This document shows positions 25,078 to 33,804 of a stretch of DNA of 64,000 nt, in pieces. The first letter of the stretch is position 1. Each line of letters opens with the position of its first letter. Under the pieces are notes generated by a model, which was given only the letters and a program-made list of their open reading frames with translations, did no database searches and was not told the DNA's origin. The position numbers and the translations under genes were made by a program. The DNA is from Parafrigoribacterium_A sp035571875 (GTDB taxonomy: Bacteria; Actinomycetota; Actinomycetes; Actinomycetales; Microbacteriaceae), in the NCBI GenBank assembly GCA_035571875.1, contig DATNBR010000050.1, forward strand, positions 1 through 64,000, written 5' to 3'.

Positions 25078-25974
25078 ATGGGAGCGCAACTTCGGGTCTA
25101 CCGGCAGAAGATCAAGTCTGCCCAGACGACCAAGAAGATCACTCGGGCCATGGAGCTGATCTCCGCTTCGCGCATTCAGAAGGCGAAGACGCGGATGGCG
25201 GCATCCGGTCCATATTCGCGTGCCGTCACGCGCGCGGTCTCGGCCGTGGCCAGCTTCTCCAATGTCGACCACATCCTGACCACCGAGCCCGAGAAGATCG
25301 AACGCGCCGCCATCGTCGTGTTCGCCTCCGATCGTGGCCTCGCCGGCGCCTTCAACTCGAACGTGTTGAAGGAGGCGGAGGAGCTCACCACCCTTCTGCA
25401 CAGCCAGGGCAAGGATGTCGTCTACTACCTCGTCGGTCGCAAGGCCGTGGGCTACTTCGCCTTCCGCAAGCGTGCTTCGGTGCGCGACTGGGTCGGCGGC
25501 ACCGACAATCCCGAGTTCGAGACGGCGAAGGAGATCGGCGACGCGCTCGTCGAAGCCTTCGTCACACCGGCCGCCGAGGGTGGAGTAGACGAGATCCACA
25601 TCGTCTACAACCGCTTCGTCAGCATGCTCACGCAGACCCCCGAGGTCGTGCGACTGCTGCCGCTCGAGGTCGTCGAGGGTATCGAGCCGCCGTCGAAGGA
25701 GGAGCAGCTTCCGCTGTACGAGTTCGAACCGGAGGTCGACAGGGTGCTCGACGCGCTGCTGCCGGTGTACATCGAGAGCCGCATCTTCAACGCCATGCTG
25801 CAGTCGGCAACGTCGAAGCACGCGGCAACCCAGAAGGCGATGAAGTCGGCGAGCGACAACGCCGACAAGCTCATCACCGATTACACCAGGCTCGCCAACA
25901 ACGCCCGCCAGTCCGAGATCACCCAGCAGATTTCCGAGATCGTCGGCGGCGCCGACGCCCTCGCGACCAAGTAG
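25078..25974 (+). CDS. atpG: ATP synthase subunit gamma
   Basis: A 298-residue gamma subunit, the central rotor shaft. It begins with the conserved QLRVYRQKIKSAQTTKKITRAMELISASR coiled coil and ends ARQSEITQQISEIVGGADAL, the two helices that form the shaft. The central Rossmann-like part contains VFASDRGLAGAFNSNV. The ATG 25078 start has AGGAAGAAAG upstream. Confidence 0.96.
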   Translation: MGAQLRVYRQKIKSAQTTKKITRAMELISASRIQKAKTRMAASGPYSRAVTRAVSAVASFSNVDHILTTEPEKIERAAIVVFASDRGLAGAFNSNVLKEAEELTTLLHSQGKDVVYYLVGRKAVGYFAFRKRASVRDWVGGTDNPEFETAKEIGDALVEAFVTPAAEGGVDEIHIVYNRFVSMLTQTPEVVRLLPLEVVEGIEPPSKEEQLPLYEFEPEVDRVLDALLPVYIESRIFNAMLQSATSKHAATQKAMKSASDNADKLITDYTRLANNARQSEITQQISEIVGGADALATK

Positions 25975-26017
25975 TAGCTCACGAGCAACAACCAGGAACT
26001 ACGAGAATAGAGAACAC

Positions 26018-27514
26018 ATGACTACGACAGCCCCGGCAGCTAAGAAGCCCGCCGCCGCCAAGGCCTCGGCCGCATCTGAGAAGCCCACCGGTTCGGCCGG
26101 TGTCGGCCGCATCGCCCGCGTCACCGGGCCGGTCGTCGACATCGAGTTCCCGCACGACTCAATCCCGGGCATCTACAACGCGCTGAAGAGCAGCATCACC
26201 ATCGCGGACAAGACCACGGAGATCACCCTCGAGGTCGCACAGCACCTCGGTGACGACCTGGTGCGCGCCATCGCCCTGAACCCGACGGACGGTCTCGTCC
26301 GCGGCCAGGAGGTGCGCGACACGGGAGAGCCGATCACGGTTCCCGTCGGTGATGTCACCAAGGGCAAGGTGTTCAACGTCATCGGTGACGTTCTCAACGC
26401 CGAGCCCGGCGAGAAGATCGAGATCACCGAGCGCTGGCCGATCCACCGCAAGCCGCCGGCCTTCGACCAGCTCGAGTCGAAGACCGCGCTGTTCGAGACC
26501 GGCATCAAGGTCATCGACCTCCTCACCCCGTACGTGCAGGGTGGAAAGATTGGACTGTTCGGTGGTGCCGGTGTCGGCAAGACGGTGCTCATCCAGGAGA
26601 TGATCCAGCGCGTCGCACAGGACCACGGTGGTGTGTCGGTGTTCGCCGGTGTCGGTGAGCGCACCCGTGAGGGTAACGACCTCATTGCGGAAATGGAAGA
26701 GGCGGGAGTCTTCGACAAGACCGCCCTCGTCTTCGGCCAGATGGACGAGCCGCCGGGGACGCGACTTCGCGTGGCGCTCTCGGCCCTGACCATGGCCGAA
26801 TACTTCCGCGACGTGCAGAAGCAGGACGTGCTGCTCTTCATCGACAACATCTTCCGCTTCACGCAGGCCGGTTCAGAGGTCTCGACGCTGCTCGGGCGCA
26901 TGCCGTCTGCCGTCGGTTACCAGCCGAACCTCGCGGATGAGATGGGTATCCTCCAGGAGCGCATCACGTCGACCCGTGGTCACTCGATCACCTCCCTGCA
27001 GGCCATCTACGTTCCCGCGGACGACTACACCGACCCCGCGCCGGCGACGACCTTCGCGCACCTCGACGCCACCACGGAGCTCAGCCGTGAGATCGCCTCG
27101 CGCGGTCTCTATCCGGCCGTCGACCCGCTGACGTCGACCAGCCGCATCCTCGACCCGCGCTACCTGGGTGAGGATCACTACAACACGGCCATCCGCGTGA
27201 AGGCGATCCTGCAGAAGAACAAGGAACTGCAGGAGATCATCGCCATCCTCGGTGTCGATGAGCTCTCTGAGGAAGACAAGGTCACGGTATCGCGTGCGCG
27301 CCGCATCCAGCAGTTCCTCTCGCAGAACACCTACATGGCGAAGAAGTTCACCGGTGTCGAGGGTTCGACCGTTCCGTTGAAGAACACGATCGAGTCATTC
27401 TCGAAGATCGCCGACGGCGACTACGACAGTGTTGCCGAGCAGGCGTTCTTCAACGTCGGCGACCTCGACGACGTCGACAAGAAGTGGGCCGAGATCCAGA
27501 AGGAGAACGGCTAG
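26018..27514 (+). CDS. atpD: ATP synthase subunit beta
   Basis: A 498-residue catalytic F1 beta subunit that makes ATP. The Walker A GGAGVGKTV (near residue 186), the catalytic glutamate region GERTREGNDL, and Walker B VLLFIDNIFRFTQAGSEVS are intact. The first 30 residues are an Ala/Lys/Pro-rich extension (APAAKKPAAAKASAASEKP) absent from E. coli. The start is ATG 26018, and atpC follows after two bases. Confidence 0.97.
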   Translation: MTTTAPAAKKPAAAKASAASEKPTGSAGVGRIARVTGPVVDIEFPHDSIPGIYNALKSSITIADKTTEITLEVAQHLGDDLVRAIALNPTDGLVRGQEVRDTGEPITVPVGDVTKGKVFNVIGDVLNAEPGEKIEITERWPIHRKPPAFDQLESKTALFETGIKVIDLLTPYVQGGKIGLFGGAGVGKTVLIQEMIQRVAQDHGGVSVFAGVGERTREGNDLIAEMEEAGVFDKTALVFGQMDEPPGTRLRVALSALTMAEYFRDVQKQDVLLFIDNIFRFTQAGSEVSTLLGRMPSAVGYQPNLADEMGILQERITSTRGHSITSLQAIYVPADDYTDPAPATTFAHLDATTELSREIASRGLYPAVDPLTSTSRILDPRYLGEDHYNTAIRVKAILQKNKELQEIIAILGVDELSEEDKVTVSRARRIQQFLSQNTYMAKKFTGVEGSTVPLKNTIESFSKIADGDYDSVAEQAFFNVGDLDDVDKKWAEIQKENG

Positions 27515-27516
27515 CA

Positions 27517-27786
27517 ATGGCCGAACTCACGGTGAGCATCGTCTCCGCGGACAACGAGGTGTGGACAGGCACCGCGTCGATGGTCGTTGCGCGCACCACC
27601 GAGGGAGAGATCGGAATCCTGCCGGGCCACGAACCCGTGCTCGCGATTCTCTCCACCGGTGAGGTTCGAGTGACGACCGGTGGCGGCACGGTCACGGCGA
27701 ACGCGGGCGATGGATTCCTCTCGGTCGAACACGACACGGTGACGATCGTCGCGCGCAACGCCGAACTGGTTTCGAACCAGGCCTAG
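27517..27786 (+). CDS. atpC: ATP synthase subunit epsilon
   Basis: An 89-residue epsilon subunit consisting of the N-terminal beta sandwich (TVSIVSADNEVWTGTASMVVART, then GEIGILPGHEPVLAIL). The C-terminal inhibitory helix pair is almost absent, as in other short actinobacterial forms, so the classical epsilon-inhibition mechanism is probably reduced. The start is ATG 27517, two bases after atpD. Last gene of the operon. Confidence 0.94.
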   Translation: MAELTVSIVSADNEVWTGTASMVVARTTEGEIGILPGHEPVLAILSTGEVRVTTGGGTVTANAGDGFLSVEHDTVTIVARNAELVSNQA

Positions 27787-27796
27787 GCGGCGCACT

Positions 27797-28318
27797 GTGC
27801 TGATCGCAATGGCGGGGCTGCCGGGTTCGGGCAAGAGCACCATCGCGCAGGTGCTCGGAGGCCGACTGGGCGCATCCGTCGTTTCGGTCGACCCGCTGGA
27901 AGCGGCGATCCTGAAGGCTGGCATCGACAGTGATCAGCCCACCGGGCTTGCTGCATACTTGGTGGCCGAGACGATCGCCGAATCGGTTCTGGTGTCGGGT
28001 CACGACGTCATCGTCGACGCGGTCAACGCGGTAGATCCCGCGCGCGAGCAGTGGGTCGGGCTTGCGCAGCGCCAGGGTGTGAAACTCAAGTTCATCGAGG
28101 TGGTGTGCGCCGATCCCGAGGTGCACCGGCAGAGGCTCGAGAATCGTGCCCAGCGATTCGCGCAGCTCGCAGAGCCGAGCTGGCACGCGGTGGAGCAGAG
28201 CCTCGACGAGTATTCGAACTGGGCTGGACCGAGTGCGGCCGTGGCCCGGATCACGATCGACTCCGTGCAGCCGCTCGGCTCAAACGTTGAGCTCGCGCTC
28301 GCGTTCCTCGAAGACTGA
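27797..28318 (+). CDS. P-loop kinase-like ATPase
   Basis: A 173-residue AAA_33/zeta-like P-loop protein. Walker A GLPGSGKST occupies residues 7-15, a VSVDP strand follows, and VIVDAVNAVDPAREQW suits the lid and substrate region of small kinases. The length fits a gluconate-, polynucleotide- or adenylylsulfate-type kinase fold, but no substrate motif stands out. The start is GTG 27797, ten bases after the atpC stop. No antitoxin gene is adjacent, so a toxin role is unlikely. Confidence 0.7.
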   Translation: MLIAMAGLPGSGKSTIAQVLGGRLGASVVSVDPLEAAILKAGIDSDQPTGLAAYLVAETIAESVLVSGHDVIVDAVNAVDPAREQWVGLAQRQGVKLKFIEVVCADPEVHRQRLENRAQRFAQLAEPSWHAVEQSLDEYSNWAGPSAAVARITIDSVQPLGSNVELALAFLED

Positions 28319-28340
28319 CGGTGCTCGCGCGAGCTGATCT

Positions 28341-29087
28341 GTGCTGATCCTGCTGCCCCCGTCCGAGACGAAGCGGGACGGCGGCGCGGATGGTTCCGCG
28401 CTGGACATCGACGCCCTGAGTTTTCCGGCGCTCAAGCGGCAGCGACGCTCCGCAATCGCCGCGCTCAGAAAGCTCGCCAGCAACCGCGCGACCATGGCCG
28501 CGGCACTTCATCTGGGGCCAACCCAACTCTTCGAAGTCGAGCGCAATCGTGACGTGCGGAGCTCTCCGACGATGCCAGCGCTCGATCGCTACACGGGAGT
28601 GCTGTTCGACGCGCTCGACGCCGAGTCGCTCCCGGCCGGCGCGCGCTCCTTCGCGCTCGAGCACGTCACCATCCACTCCGCGTTGTTCGGGCTGCTCGCT
28701 GCTGCGGACCCCATTCCCGCTTACCGGCTGTCGCATGACTCCCGGCTGCCCGAGGTGTCGTTGAAGCGCGTCTGGCGTGACGCGATCGCGGCACAGCTCG
28801 CCACCAGGACGGACCTCGTGCTCGACCTGAGATCCGAGGCATACGTCGAGCTCGGTCCCTCGGCAGGCGCGCCGCGGTCATACTTCCTCCGCGTCGTGAG
28901 CGAGGGTCCGGATGGCACGCGCCGCGCACTCAACCACTTCAACAAGAAGGGCAAGGGCGAGTTCGTGCGTGCGCTCGCTCTCGCGGCAACCGATCATGAG
29001 GACGTCGAGTCGCTGCTGCGCTGGGCGGCCGAGTCGGGCATCCGGCTGAACCTCGGTGCCGAGGGCGGCCTCGAACTCGTGGTGTGA
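28341..29087 (+). CDS. yaaA: YaaA-family peroxide stress protein
   Basis: A 248-residue member of the YaaA (UPF0246/DUF328) family, a DNA-binding protein that in E. coli limits free iron and oxidative damage under peroxide stress. It starts with LILLPPSETKRDGG, contains LYDALD-type sequence (GVLFDALDAESL), and ends with the conserved FNKKGKGEFVRAL block. The start is GTG 28341. It lies in a loose run of small housekeeping genes after the atp operon. Confidence 0.85.
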   Translation: MLILLPPSETKRDGGADGSALDIDALSFPALKRQRRSAIAALRKLASNRATMAAALHLGPTQLFEVERNRDVRSSPTMPALDRYTGVLFDALDAESLPAGARSFALEHVTIHSALFGLLAAADPIPAYRLSHDSRLPEVSLKRVWRDAIAAQLATRTDLVLDLRSEAYVELGPSAGAPRSYFLRVVSEGPDGTRRALNHFNKKGKGEFVRALALAATDHEDVESLLRWAAESGIRLNLGAEGGLELVV

Positions 29088-29142
29088 GCCACAGAAGCGC
29101 GCTCCGTGCCTTGGCTAGGATGGCATCGATCAGAGGAGAGCA

Positions 29143-29607
29143 GTGGACTACGACCCCAATCCCATTTATCCCGGCCTCGGGCTGCTCTTTGGGCTCGCCT
29201 TCGTCGTGATCTATCTGCTGATCATCGCCGGCTTCTACGCCCTGTTCGCGTGGCTGCTCAGCCGCGTCTTCCGCAAGGCAGGCATCCCCGCCTGGAAGGC
29301 GTGGGTGCCGATCTACAACTTCTGGGTCTTTCTTGAACTGGGCGGCCAGCCGGGCTGGATCGCCATTCTGGCCGTGGTGCCGGTGGGCAGCATCGTGGCC
29401 GCCGTCTTCATGTGCATCGCCGCCTACAACGTCGGTCTCGCCTTCGGCAAACAGGGCGCGTGGGTCGTGCTGTACATCTTTGTGCCGTGGCTATGGTTCG
29501 CCATCGTGGGGCTCGATTCCGAACCGTGGCAGCCGTGGCGCTCTCCGGTGCCGCCGGTCTACGGCAGCAACGTGTACCCGCCGCGTCCGCCGACGCCGGG
29601 GTACTAG
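29143..29607 (+). CDS. DUF5684-like membrane protein
   Basis: A 154-residue membrane protein with three or four hydrophobic helices (about residues 11-37, 62-86 and 100-116) and a Pro-rich C-terminus. The A-G-x-PAWKAWVPIYNFW and IAAYNVGLAFGKQGAW stretches are typical of the DUF5684/DUF805-like group often seen beside signal peptidases. No function is known. The start is GTG 29143 with GAGGAG upstream; TAGGAT about 25 bases before the start is a possible -10. Its stop shares a CTAG palindrome with the convergent tag gene. Confidence 0.65.
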   Translation: MDYDPNPIYPGLGLLFGLAFVVIYLLIIAGFYALFAWLLSRVFRKAGIPAWKAWVPIYNFWVFLELGGQPGWIAILAVVPVGSIVAAVFMCIAAYNVGLAFGKQGAWVVLYIFVPWLWFAIVGLDSEPWQPWRSPVPPVYGSNVYPPRPPTPGY

Positions 29608-30227
29608 CGCTCAGTCGCGCTTCGCCAGCATCCCGCGACGTGGTCGTCGACCATGCCGGTGGACTGCATGAGCGCATACATCGTCGTCGGCCCGACGAAG
29701 CGGAAGCCGCGAGCGCGGAGTGCCTTGCTCATCGCCGTGGACTCCGGAGTCACCGCGGGCACGGAGTCGAAGTCGGCCGGGCGCGCATGAGCTGACGGCG
29801 CGAAGCTCCACAGCAGCTCGTCGAGGGCACCCGGCCGCTCGCGACTGAGCTCCAGGACGAGGCGGGCGTTCGAGATCGTGGCCTCGATCTTCGCGCGGTT
29901 TCTGATGATCGCGGCATTCTGCATAAGGGCGGCAACATCCGCGGGGCCGAATTCGGCGACTCGGTGCGCGTCGAAGTCGTGGAAGGCCTCGCGGAACGCC
30001 GGTCGCCTACGGAGGATCGTGATCCACGACAACCCGGCCTGGAAGCCCTCGAGGCTGAGCTTCTCGAACAGCTCGCGGTCGCCATGGAGCGGCGTGCCCC
30101 ATTCCTCGTCGTGATAGCGGCGGTACTCGGGATCGCCGGCGCCCCACGCGCAGCGGTCGCGACCATCCTCGCCGCGCACCACGGCCGGCTTGACGGTGGG
30201 ATCGGGGGCGACTGCGGTCTCGCTCAC
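29604..30227 (-). CDS. tag: DNA-3-methyladenine glycosylase I
   Basis: A 207-residue Tag-type glycosylase that removes 3-methyladenine from DNA. RCAWGAGDPEYRRYHDEEWG carries the first zinc ligands (Cys, His), DDHVAGC the second pair, and the helix-hairpin-helix-like core with EGFQAGLSW is present. GTG 30227 is preferred: it gives the standard length plus a short disordered extension and overlaps the ogt stop by four bases. Together with ogt it forms a two-gene alkylation repair operon on the minus strand. Confidence 0.92.
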   Translation of the reverse strand: MSETAVAPDPTVKPAVVRGEDGRDRCAWGAGDPEYRRYHDEEWGTPLHGDRELFEKLSLEGFQAGLSWITILRRRPAFREAFHDFDAHRVAEFGPADVAALMQNAAIIRNRAKIEATISNARLVLELSRERPGALDELLWSFAPSAHARPADFDSVPAVTPESTAMSKALRARGFRFVGPTTMYALMQSTGMVDDHVAGCWRSATER

Positions 30228-30727
30228 GAGACCGCCACGATTCCCTCGTGGTCGAGCAGCCACTGCTTGGTCGGGATGCCGTTGCCGCCGCTGTAGCCGG
30301 TGATGCGGTGGTTGGAGGCGAGGACGCGGTGGCAGGGCACGATGATGGGAATCGGGTTGGCACCCACGGCTCCGCCAACCGCACGGCCCGCCGTGGCGCG
30401 ACCTGTGGCAACACCGAGTTCGCCATAGGAGATGACCTCGCCGAACTTCAGCTCGGAGAGCTGCTGCCACACGGCCTCTTGGAACGGTGTGCCCGACCAG
30501 GCGACGGGGAGGTCGAAGCTCCGCCTCGTGCCGGCGAAGTATTCGCCGAGTTGCTCGGCGGCGCGCTCGAGCAGCTCGTTGGAGCGCTCGGCCAGTTCTT
30601 CGAGCGGGAGATGCCCGGCGCGCTCCATGGAGAGCGAGGTGATGGCCGAGTCGGTAGCCGTGAGTTCGATGCGACCGATCGGGCTCTCGATGCGGCGCAG
30701 GAACTGCGGGGAAGGTGAAGGGATCAT
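30224..30727 (-). CDS. ogt: Methylated-DNA-protein-cysteine methyltransferase
   Basis: A 167-residue suicide repair protein that transfers O6-alkyl groups from guanine to its own cysteine. The active-site motif PCHRV lies in IPIIVPCHRVLASN, with the DNA-binding helix region GEVISYGELG-x-A-T-G and ARAVGGA-like GRAVGGAVGANP upstream. The start is ATG 30727. The gene sits just before tag on the same strand with a four-base overlap, giving a combined direct and base-excision repair unit. Confidence 0.92.
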   Translation of the reverse strand: MIPSPSPQFLRRIESPIGRIELTATDSAITSLSMERAGHLPLEELAERSNELLERAAEQLGEYFAGTRRSFDLPVAWSGTPFQEAVWQQLSELKFGEVISYGELGVATGRATAGRAVGGAVGANPIPIIVPCHRVLASNHRITGYSGGNGIPTKQWLLDHEGIVAVS

Positions 30728-30829
30728 GCCTCGACTGTAGCCGCGGCATCCGACACGACTCTGGCGCTTTTCGGACATGGGATCAACGCGGTCGACGGTG
30801 CGGGTTGTGGAGGAGTGGCGGACCGGCCG

Positions 30830-30835
30830 TACGCT
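30830..30835 (+). promoter_or_regulatory. Leaderless-type -10 box of the aldo/keto reductase gene
   Basis: TACGCT is followed by GGCAGC and then the ATG start, with no ribosome binding site. The 14 bases ending in the start codon nearly match those before the FHA gene at 47218, supporting a shared leaderless initiation design. Confidence 0.55.
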
Positions 30836-30841
30836 GGCAGC

Positions 30842-31804
30842 ATGGCTGAAATCGAATACCGCAACCTTGGCCGTTCGGGGCTCGTCGTCTCCACGATCGG
30901 CCTCGGATGCAACAACTTCGGTAGGGCGAAAACCGCGACCGAGACGCAGGCTGGCACGGATGCGGTGGTGCACGCCGCGATCGACGCGGGCGTCACGCTG
31001 TTCGACACCGCAGACATCTACGGCTCGGAGCGCGGCCTGAGCGAGAGCCTCATGGGGCACGCGCTGAAGGGCAGACGCGGCGAGATCGTGCTGGCGACGA
31101 AGTTCGGGATGGACATGGCTGGCACGAACGGACCCGACTGGGGCGCGAGGGGATCGCGACGCTACATCCGCCTCGCCGTGGAGGCGTCGCTCCGACGCCT
31201 GCGCACCGACTGGATCGACCTGTATCAGCTGCACCAGCCGGATCCGATGACCCCGATCGATGAGACCATCGCTGCGCTCGACGAGCTCATCGCCGAGGGC
31301 AAGGTGCGCTACATCGGGCACTCGAACCTCGCGGGCTGGCAGATCGCCGACGCCGAGTACCGCGCGACCCTCGGTGCGCATCCGAAGTTCATCTCTGCGC
31401 AGAACGAATACAGTCTGCTCAGGCGCGGTGTCGAGGCGGAGGTGCTGCCGGCGGTCAACGCGTACGGGCTCGGCTTCCTGCCGTTCTTTCCGCTCTACAA
31501 CGGCCTGTTCACGGGCAAGTTCAACCGCCAGGGCGGGCCGGCCGACAGCCGCATCATGGCGCTCCGGCCGCACGTGCTCGACGACGTGGACTGGGACGTG
31601 ATGGAGCGCTACGAGGCATTCTGCGCCGAGCGCGACATCAGCATGCTCGCCGCCACCTTCGGCTGGCTCCTGGCCCAGCCCGGCCTCACCAGTGTCATCG
31701 CCGGAGTGACGAAGCCCGAGCAGATCGTGCAGAACGCGGATGTCGCCTCCAGCTGGACGCCGTCGCCGGACGAGGTCGCGGAGATCTCCACCCTCTTCGC
31801 CTGA
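30842..31804 (+). CDS. Aldo/keto reductase
   Basis: A 320-residue NADPH-dependent oxidoreductase of the aldo/keto reductase family. The TIM barrel motifs are present: FDTADIYGS with catalytic Asp/Tyr, the KFG lysine region (ATKFGMDM), QLHQPDP with the histidine, and the C-terminal NADP-binding LTSVIAGVTKPEQI. It resembles the KAB/YhdN-like branch acting on aldehydes and ketones; the physiological substrate is unknown. The start is ATG 30842, immediately after a -10 box (leaderless). It converges with the quinone oxidoreductase gene across a hairpin-rich gap. Confidence 0.88.
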   Translation: MAEIEYRNLGRSGLVVSTIGLGCNNFGRAKTATETQAGTDAVVHAAIDAGVTLFDTADIYGSERGLSESLMGHALKGRRGEIVLATKFGMDMAGTNGPDWGARGSRRYIRLAVEASLRRLRTDWIDLYQLHQPDPMTPIDETIAALDELIAEGKVRYIGHSNLAGWQIADAEYRATLGAHPKFISAQNEYSLLRRGVEAEVLPAVNAYGLGFLPFFPLYNGLFTGKFNRQGGPADSRIMALRPHVLDDVDWDVMERYEAFCAERDISMLAATFGWLLAQPGLTSVIAGVTKPEQIVQNADVASSWTPSPDEVAEISTLFA

Positions 31805-31861
31805 GCCGAAGGTCCCGCCGTCCTGGTGGCGGGAGACGCGACCTCGCGGAGGGGGTCATTA

Positions 31862-31880
31862 CTCCCGCCGGGAGGACTTT
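31862..31880 (+). terminator. Terminator-like hairpin in the convergent gap
   Basis: CTCCC-GCC-GGGAG (31862-31874) is followed by GAC and TTTT (31877-31880), as in an intrinsic terminator for the aldo/keto reductase gene. CTCCCGCC recurs at 31882-31889, and its complement GGCGGGAG occurs at 31828-31835, so alternative, bidirectional pairings are possible between the two convergent genes. Confidence 0.5.
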
Positions 31881-31936
31881 TCTCCCGCCGCGCGGTTCTC
31901 CGCCGCTCGATCCTCGCGGGCTCGATCCGCGCGCGC

Positions 31937-32848
31937 TCAGGCGCCGAGAGAGAGCACGATCTTGCCCAGGCCGTGGCCGGTCTCGAGGTCTTCGTAGGCC
32001 GTGCGCACTTCGTCGAGCGGGTAGCTCGCGCGCACGGGGAGCACGAGCTCGCCACTCGCGACGAGGGTGGCGAGCTCGGCGAGTTCCTCGGCGGTCTTGC
32101 CGCCGCCGCCCACCGAGCCGAGGCCGTACTTCTCGGCCGCCGCGTGATCGGCGATCGTGTTGATGCGCTGCGGTGGGATGCCGAGGGCGAGCGCCGCCTC
32201 GATGCTCTCGCCGCCGACGTTATCGAGCGCCGCGGTGAAGCCCTGCGGGGCCGCCTCGCGAAGCCTGTCGGACATCCCGGGTCCATAGGCGACCGGGGTG
32301 ATGCCGAGCCCGCGCAGGAACTCGTGGTTGCGCTCGCTCGCGGTGCCGACGACCGTGGCTCCGGCACGGCGAGCAAGCTGCGCGCTGAGCAGGCCGACCC
32401 CGCCCGCGGCGCCCGTGACGAGCACCGTGTCACGCCCGCCGAGTGAGAGGGATGCGGTTGCACGCTTCGCCGTGTTGCCGACGAGTCCGATGCCGCCGGC
32501 GATGGTCCAGTCGAGTGCTGCCGGCTTCCGCGCGATCGAGGATGCCGACACGACGACGTGCTCTGCCTGGGCGCCCCGGCCGATCCATCCGAGTACTTCG
32601 TCGCCCACCTGCCATTCGCCAGCGTCCGCGCCCACCTCGTCGATCACACCGGCGAATTCTGAGCCCTGCCCGCTCGGCAGCATGAGCTTCGGCAGGACGC
32701 CGTGGCGTACCTTCACGTCGAAGGGATTGAGCCCCGCCGAGCGCACGGCGACGCGCACCTGGCCCTCGCCCGGATGCACCTCCGGCACGTCGATGACCTC
32801 GAGCACCTCCGGGGTGCCGTAGCTGCTGAAGCTGACCGCTCGTGACAT
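31937..32848 (-). CDS. Zinc-independent quinone oxidoreductase / alcohol dehydrogenase
   Basis: A 303-residue MDR-superfamily NADPH oxidoreductase, QOR-like. The GroES-like N-terminal domain (GLNPFDVKVRHG) lacks the structural-zinc cysteines. The Rossmann motif TGAAGGVGLLSAQLARRAGA binds NADPH, with TASERNHEFLRGLG after it. The start is ATG 32848, chosen because GGAG lies nearby and the longer frame has no family similarity. It is transcribed divergently from the IclR gene. Substrate is not deducible. Confidence 0.85.
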   Translation of the reverse strand: MSRAVSFSSYGTPEVLEVIDVPEVHPGEGQVRVAVRSAGLNPFDVKVRHGVLPKLMLPSGQGSEFAGVIDEVGADAGEWQVGDEVLGWIGRGAQAEHVVVSASSIARKPAALDWTIAGGIGLVGNTAKRATASLSLGGRDTVLVTGAAGGVGLLSAQLARRAGATVVGTASERNHEFLRGLGITPVAYGPGMSDRLREAAPQGFTAALDNVGGESIEAALALGIPPQRINTIADHAAAEKYGLGSVGGGGKTAEELAELATLVASGELVLPVRASYPLDEVRTAYEDLETGHGLGKIVLSLGA

Positions 32849-32946
32849 CCGTCTCTCCTCCTCGACGATTCGAGGTCTCGTCCCTTCGATCCTAGGCAGC
32901 CTCGCCTCGATACCATGACAGAACGGCGAGCGAGGGGAAGTGGACA

Positions 32947-33732
32947 ATGGCGGATGACCGCGGCCGTTCCATGATCGCCCGCGCGGCCTCGGTGTTGCGC
33001 GCCTTCGATCAGCAGAACGATTCGCTCACCGTCTCCGAACTGGCCGCGACGACCGGACTGCCGCTCGGCACCACCCACCGCATCGTGAGCGACCTCGTGG
33101 AGCAGAGACTGCTCAATCGCGAGGGCACGCACTACTCGATCGGCACGGGGCTGTGGGAGCTCGGCGAGCTCTCGGCGGTGAGCCTGCGGTTTCGCGAGAT
33201 CGCGCTGCCGTTCCTGCTCGCGCTGTACGAGGTGACCGGCGAGAACGTGCACCTCGCGATCCTCGACGGCTTCGACACGCTCTACGTCGCGCGGCTCGTC
33301 GGGCCGCGCTCCGTGCCGACGATCTCGAGGATGGGCGGCAGGCTTCCCCTTCATACGACGGGAGTCGGCAAGGCCCTGCTCGCGTTTCAGAGCGAGGAGT
33401 TTCTGGCAGAGTTCTTCGCCAGGCCACTGGCGACGCCGACGCGGCACTCGCTCACGAACGAGGCGGATGTGCGTGCCGAGATGAAGACGACGAAGGCGCG
33501 CGGTTACAGCGCCACGCATCAGGAGATGACGCTCGGAACCGCCGCACTCGCCGTGCCGATCTTCGTCGATGACGAGGCGCCCTTCGCCTCGGTCAGCCTC
33601 GTGACCCACCTGGCCCGCGTGGACGAGCGGCGCAACGTTCCGCTGCTCAAGTCCTCGGCGGCCGAGATCGGAGCCGCGCTGCGGGTGAGCCTCGCGGGCG
33701 GGCACCGCTGGCCGAACTCGATTCGCTCCTAG
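32947..33732 (+). CDS. IclR-family regulator, probably of the pca genes
   Basis: A 261-residue IclR-type regulator. The N-terminal winged helix (SVLRAFDQQNDSLTVSELAATTGLPLGTTHRIVSDL region) is followed by the ligand-binding GAF-like domain with RMGGRLPLHTTGVGKALLA, the family's most conserved segment. It is directly upstream of pcaHGBDC on the same strand, and IclR members (PcaR/PcaU/PobR) commonly control protocatechuate degradation. A palindromic TTCC-N7-GGAA site lies between it and pcaH. The regulatory link is inference from context. Confidence 0.85.
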   Translation: MADDRGRSMIARAASVLRAFDQQNDSLTVSELAATTGLPLGTTHRIVSDLVEQRLLNREGTHYSIGTGLWELGELSAVSLRFREIALPFLLALYEVTGENVHLAILDGFDTLYVARLVGPRSVPTISRMGGRLPLHTTGVGKALLAFQSEEFLAEFFARPLATPTRHSLTNEADVRAEMKTTKARGYSATHQEMTLGTAALAVPIFVDDEAPFASVSLVTHLARVDERRNVPLLKSSAAEIGAALRVSLAGGHRWPNSIRS

Positions 33733-33746
33733 GCCGCGCGGCCTCC

Positions 33747-33761
33747 TTCCGCTGAGTGGAA
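33747..33761. promoter_or_regulatory. Putative IclR-type operator upstream of pcaH
   Basis: TTCCGCTGAGTGGAA is a nearly perfect palindrome (TTCC-x-C-...-G-x-GGAA) of the 15-bp type bound by many IclR-family proteins. It lies between the regulator gene and pcaH, 44 bp before the pcaH start, with possible -10 hexamers just after it. Confidence 0.5.
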
Positions 33762-33804
33762 AATAGTCCTAGGTCACCCGTGCCAAGGCTGGGAACCTTG
33801 ACGC

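Noticed and set aside
27797..28318. Zeta-type toxin
   Set aside because: The P-loop kinase resembles zeta toxins only in its generic fold, and no antitoxin gene is adjacent.
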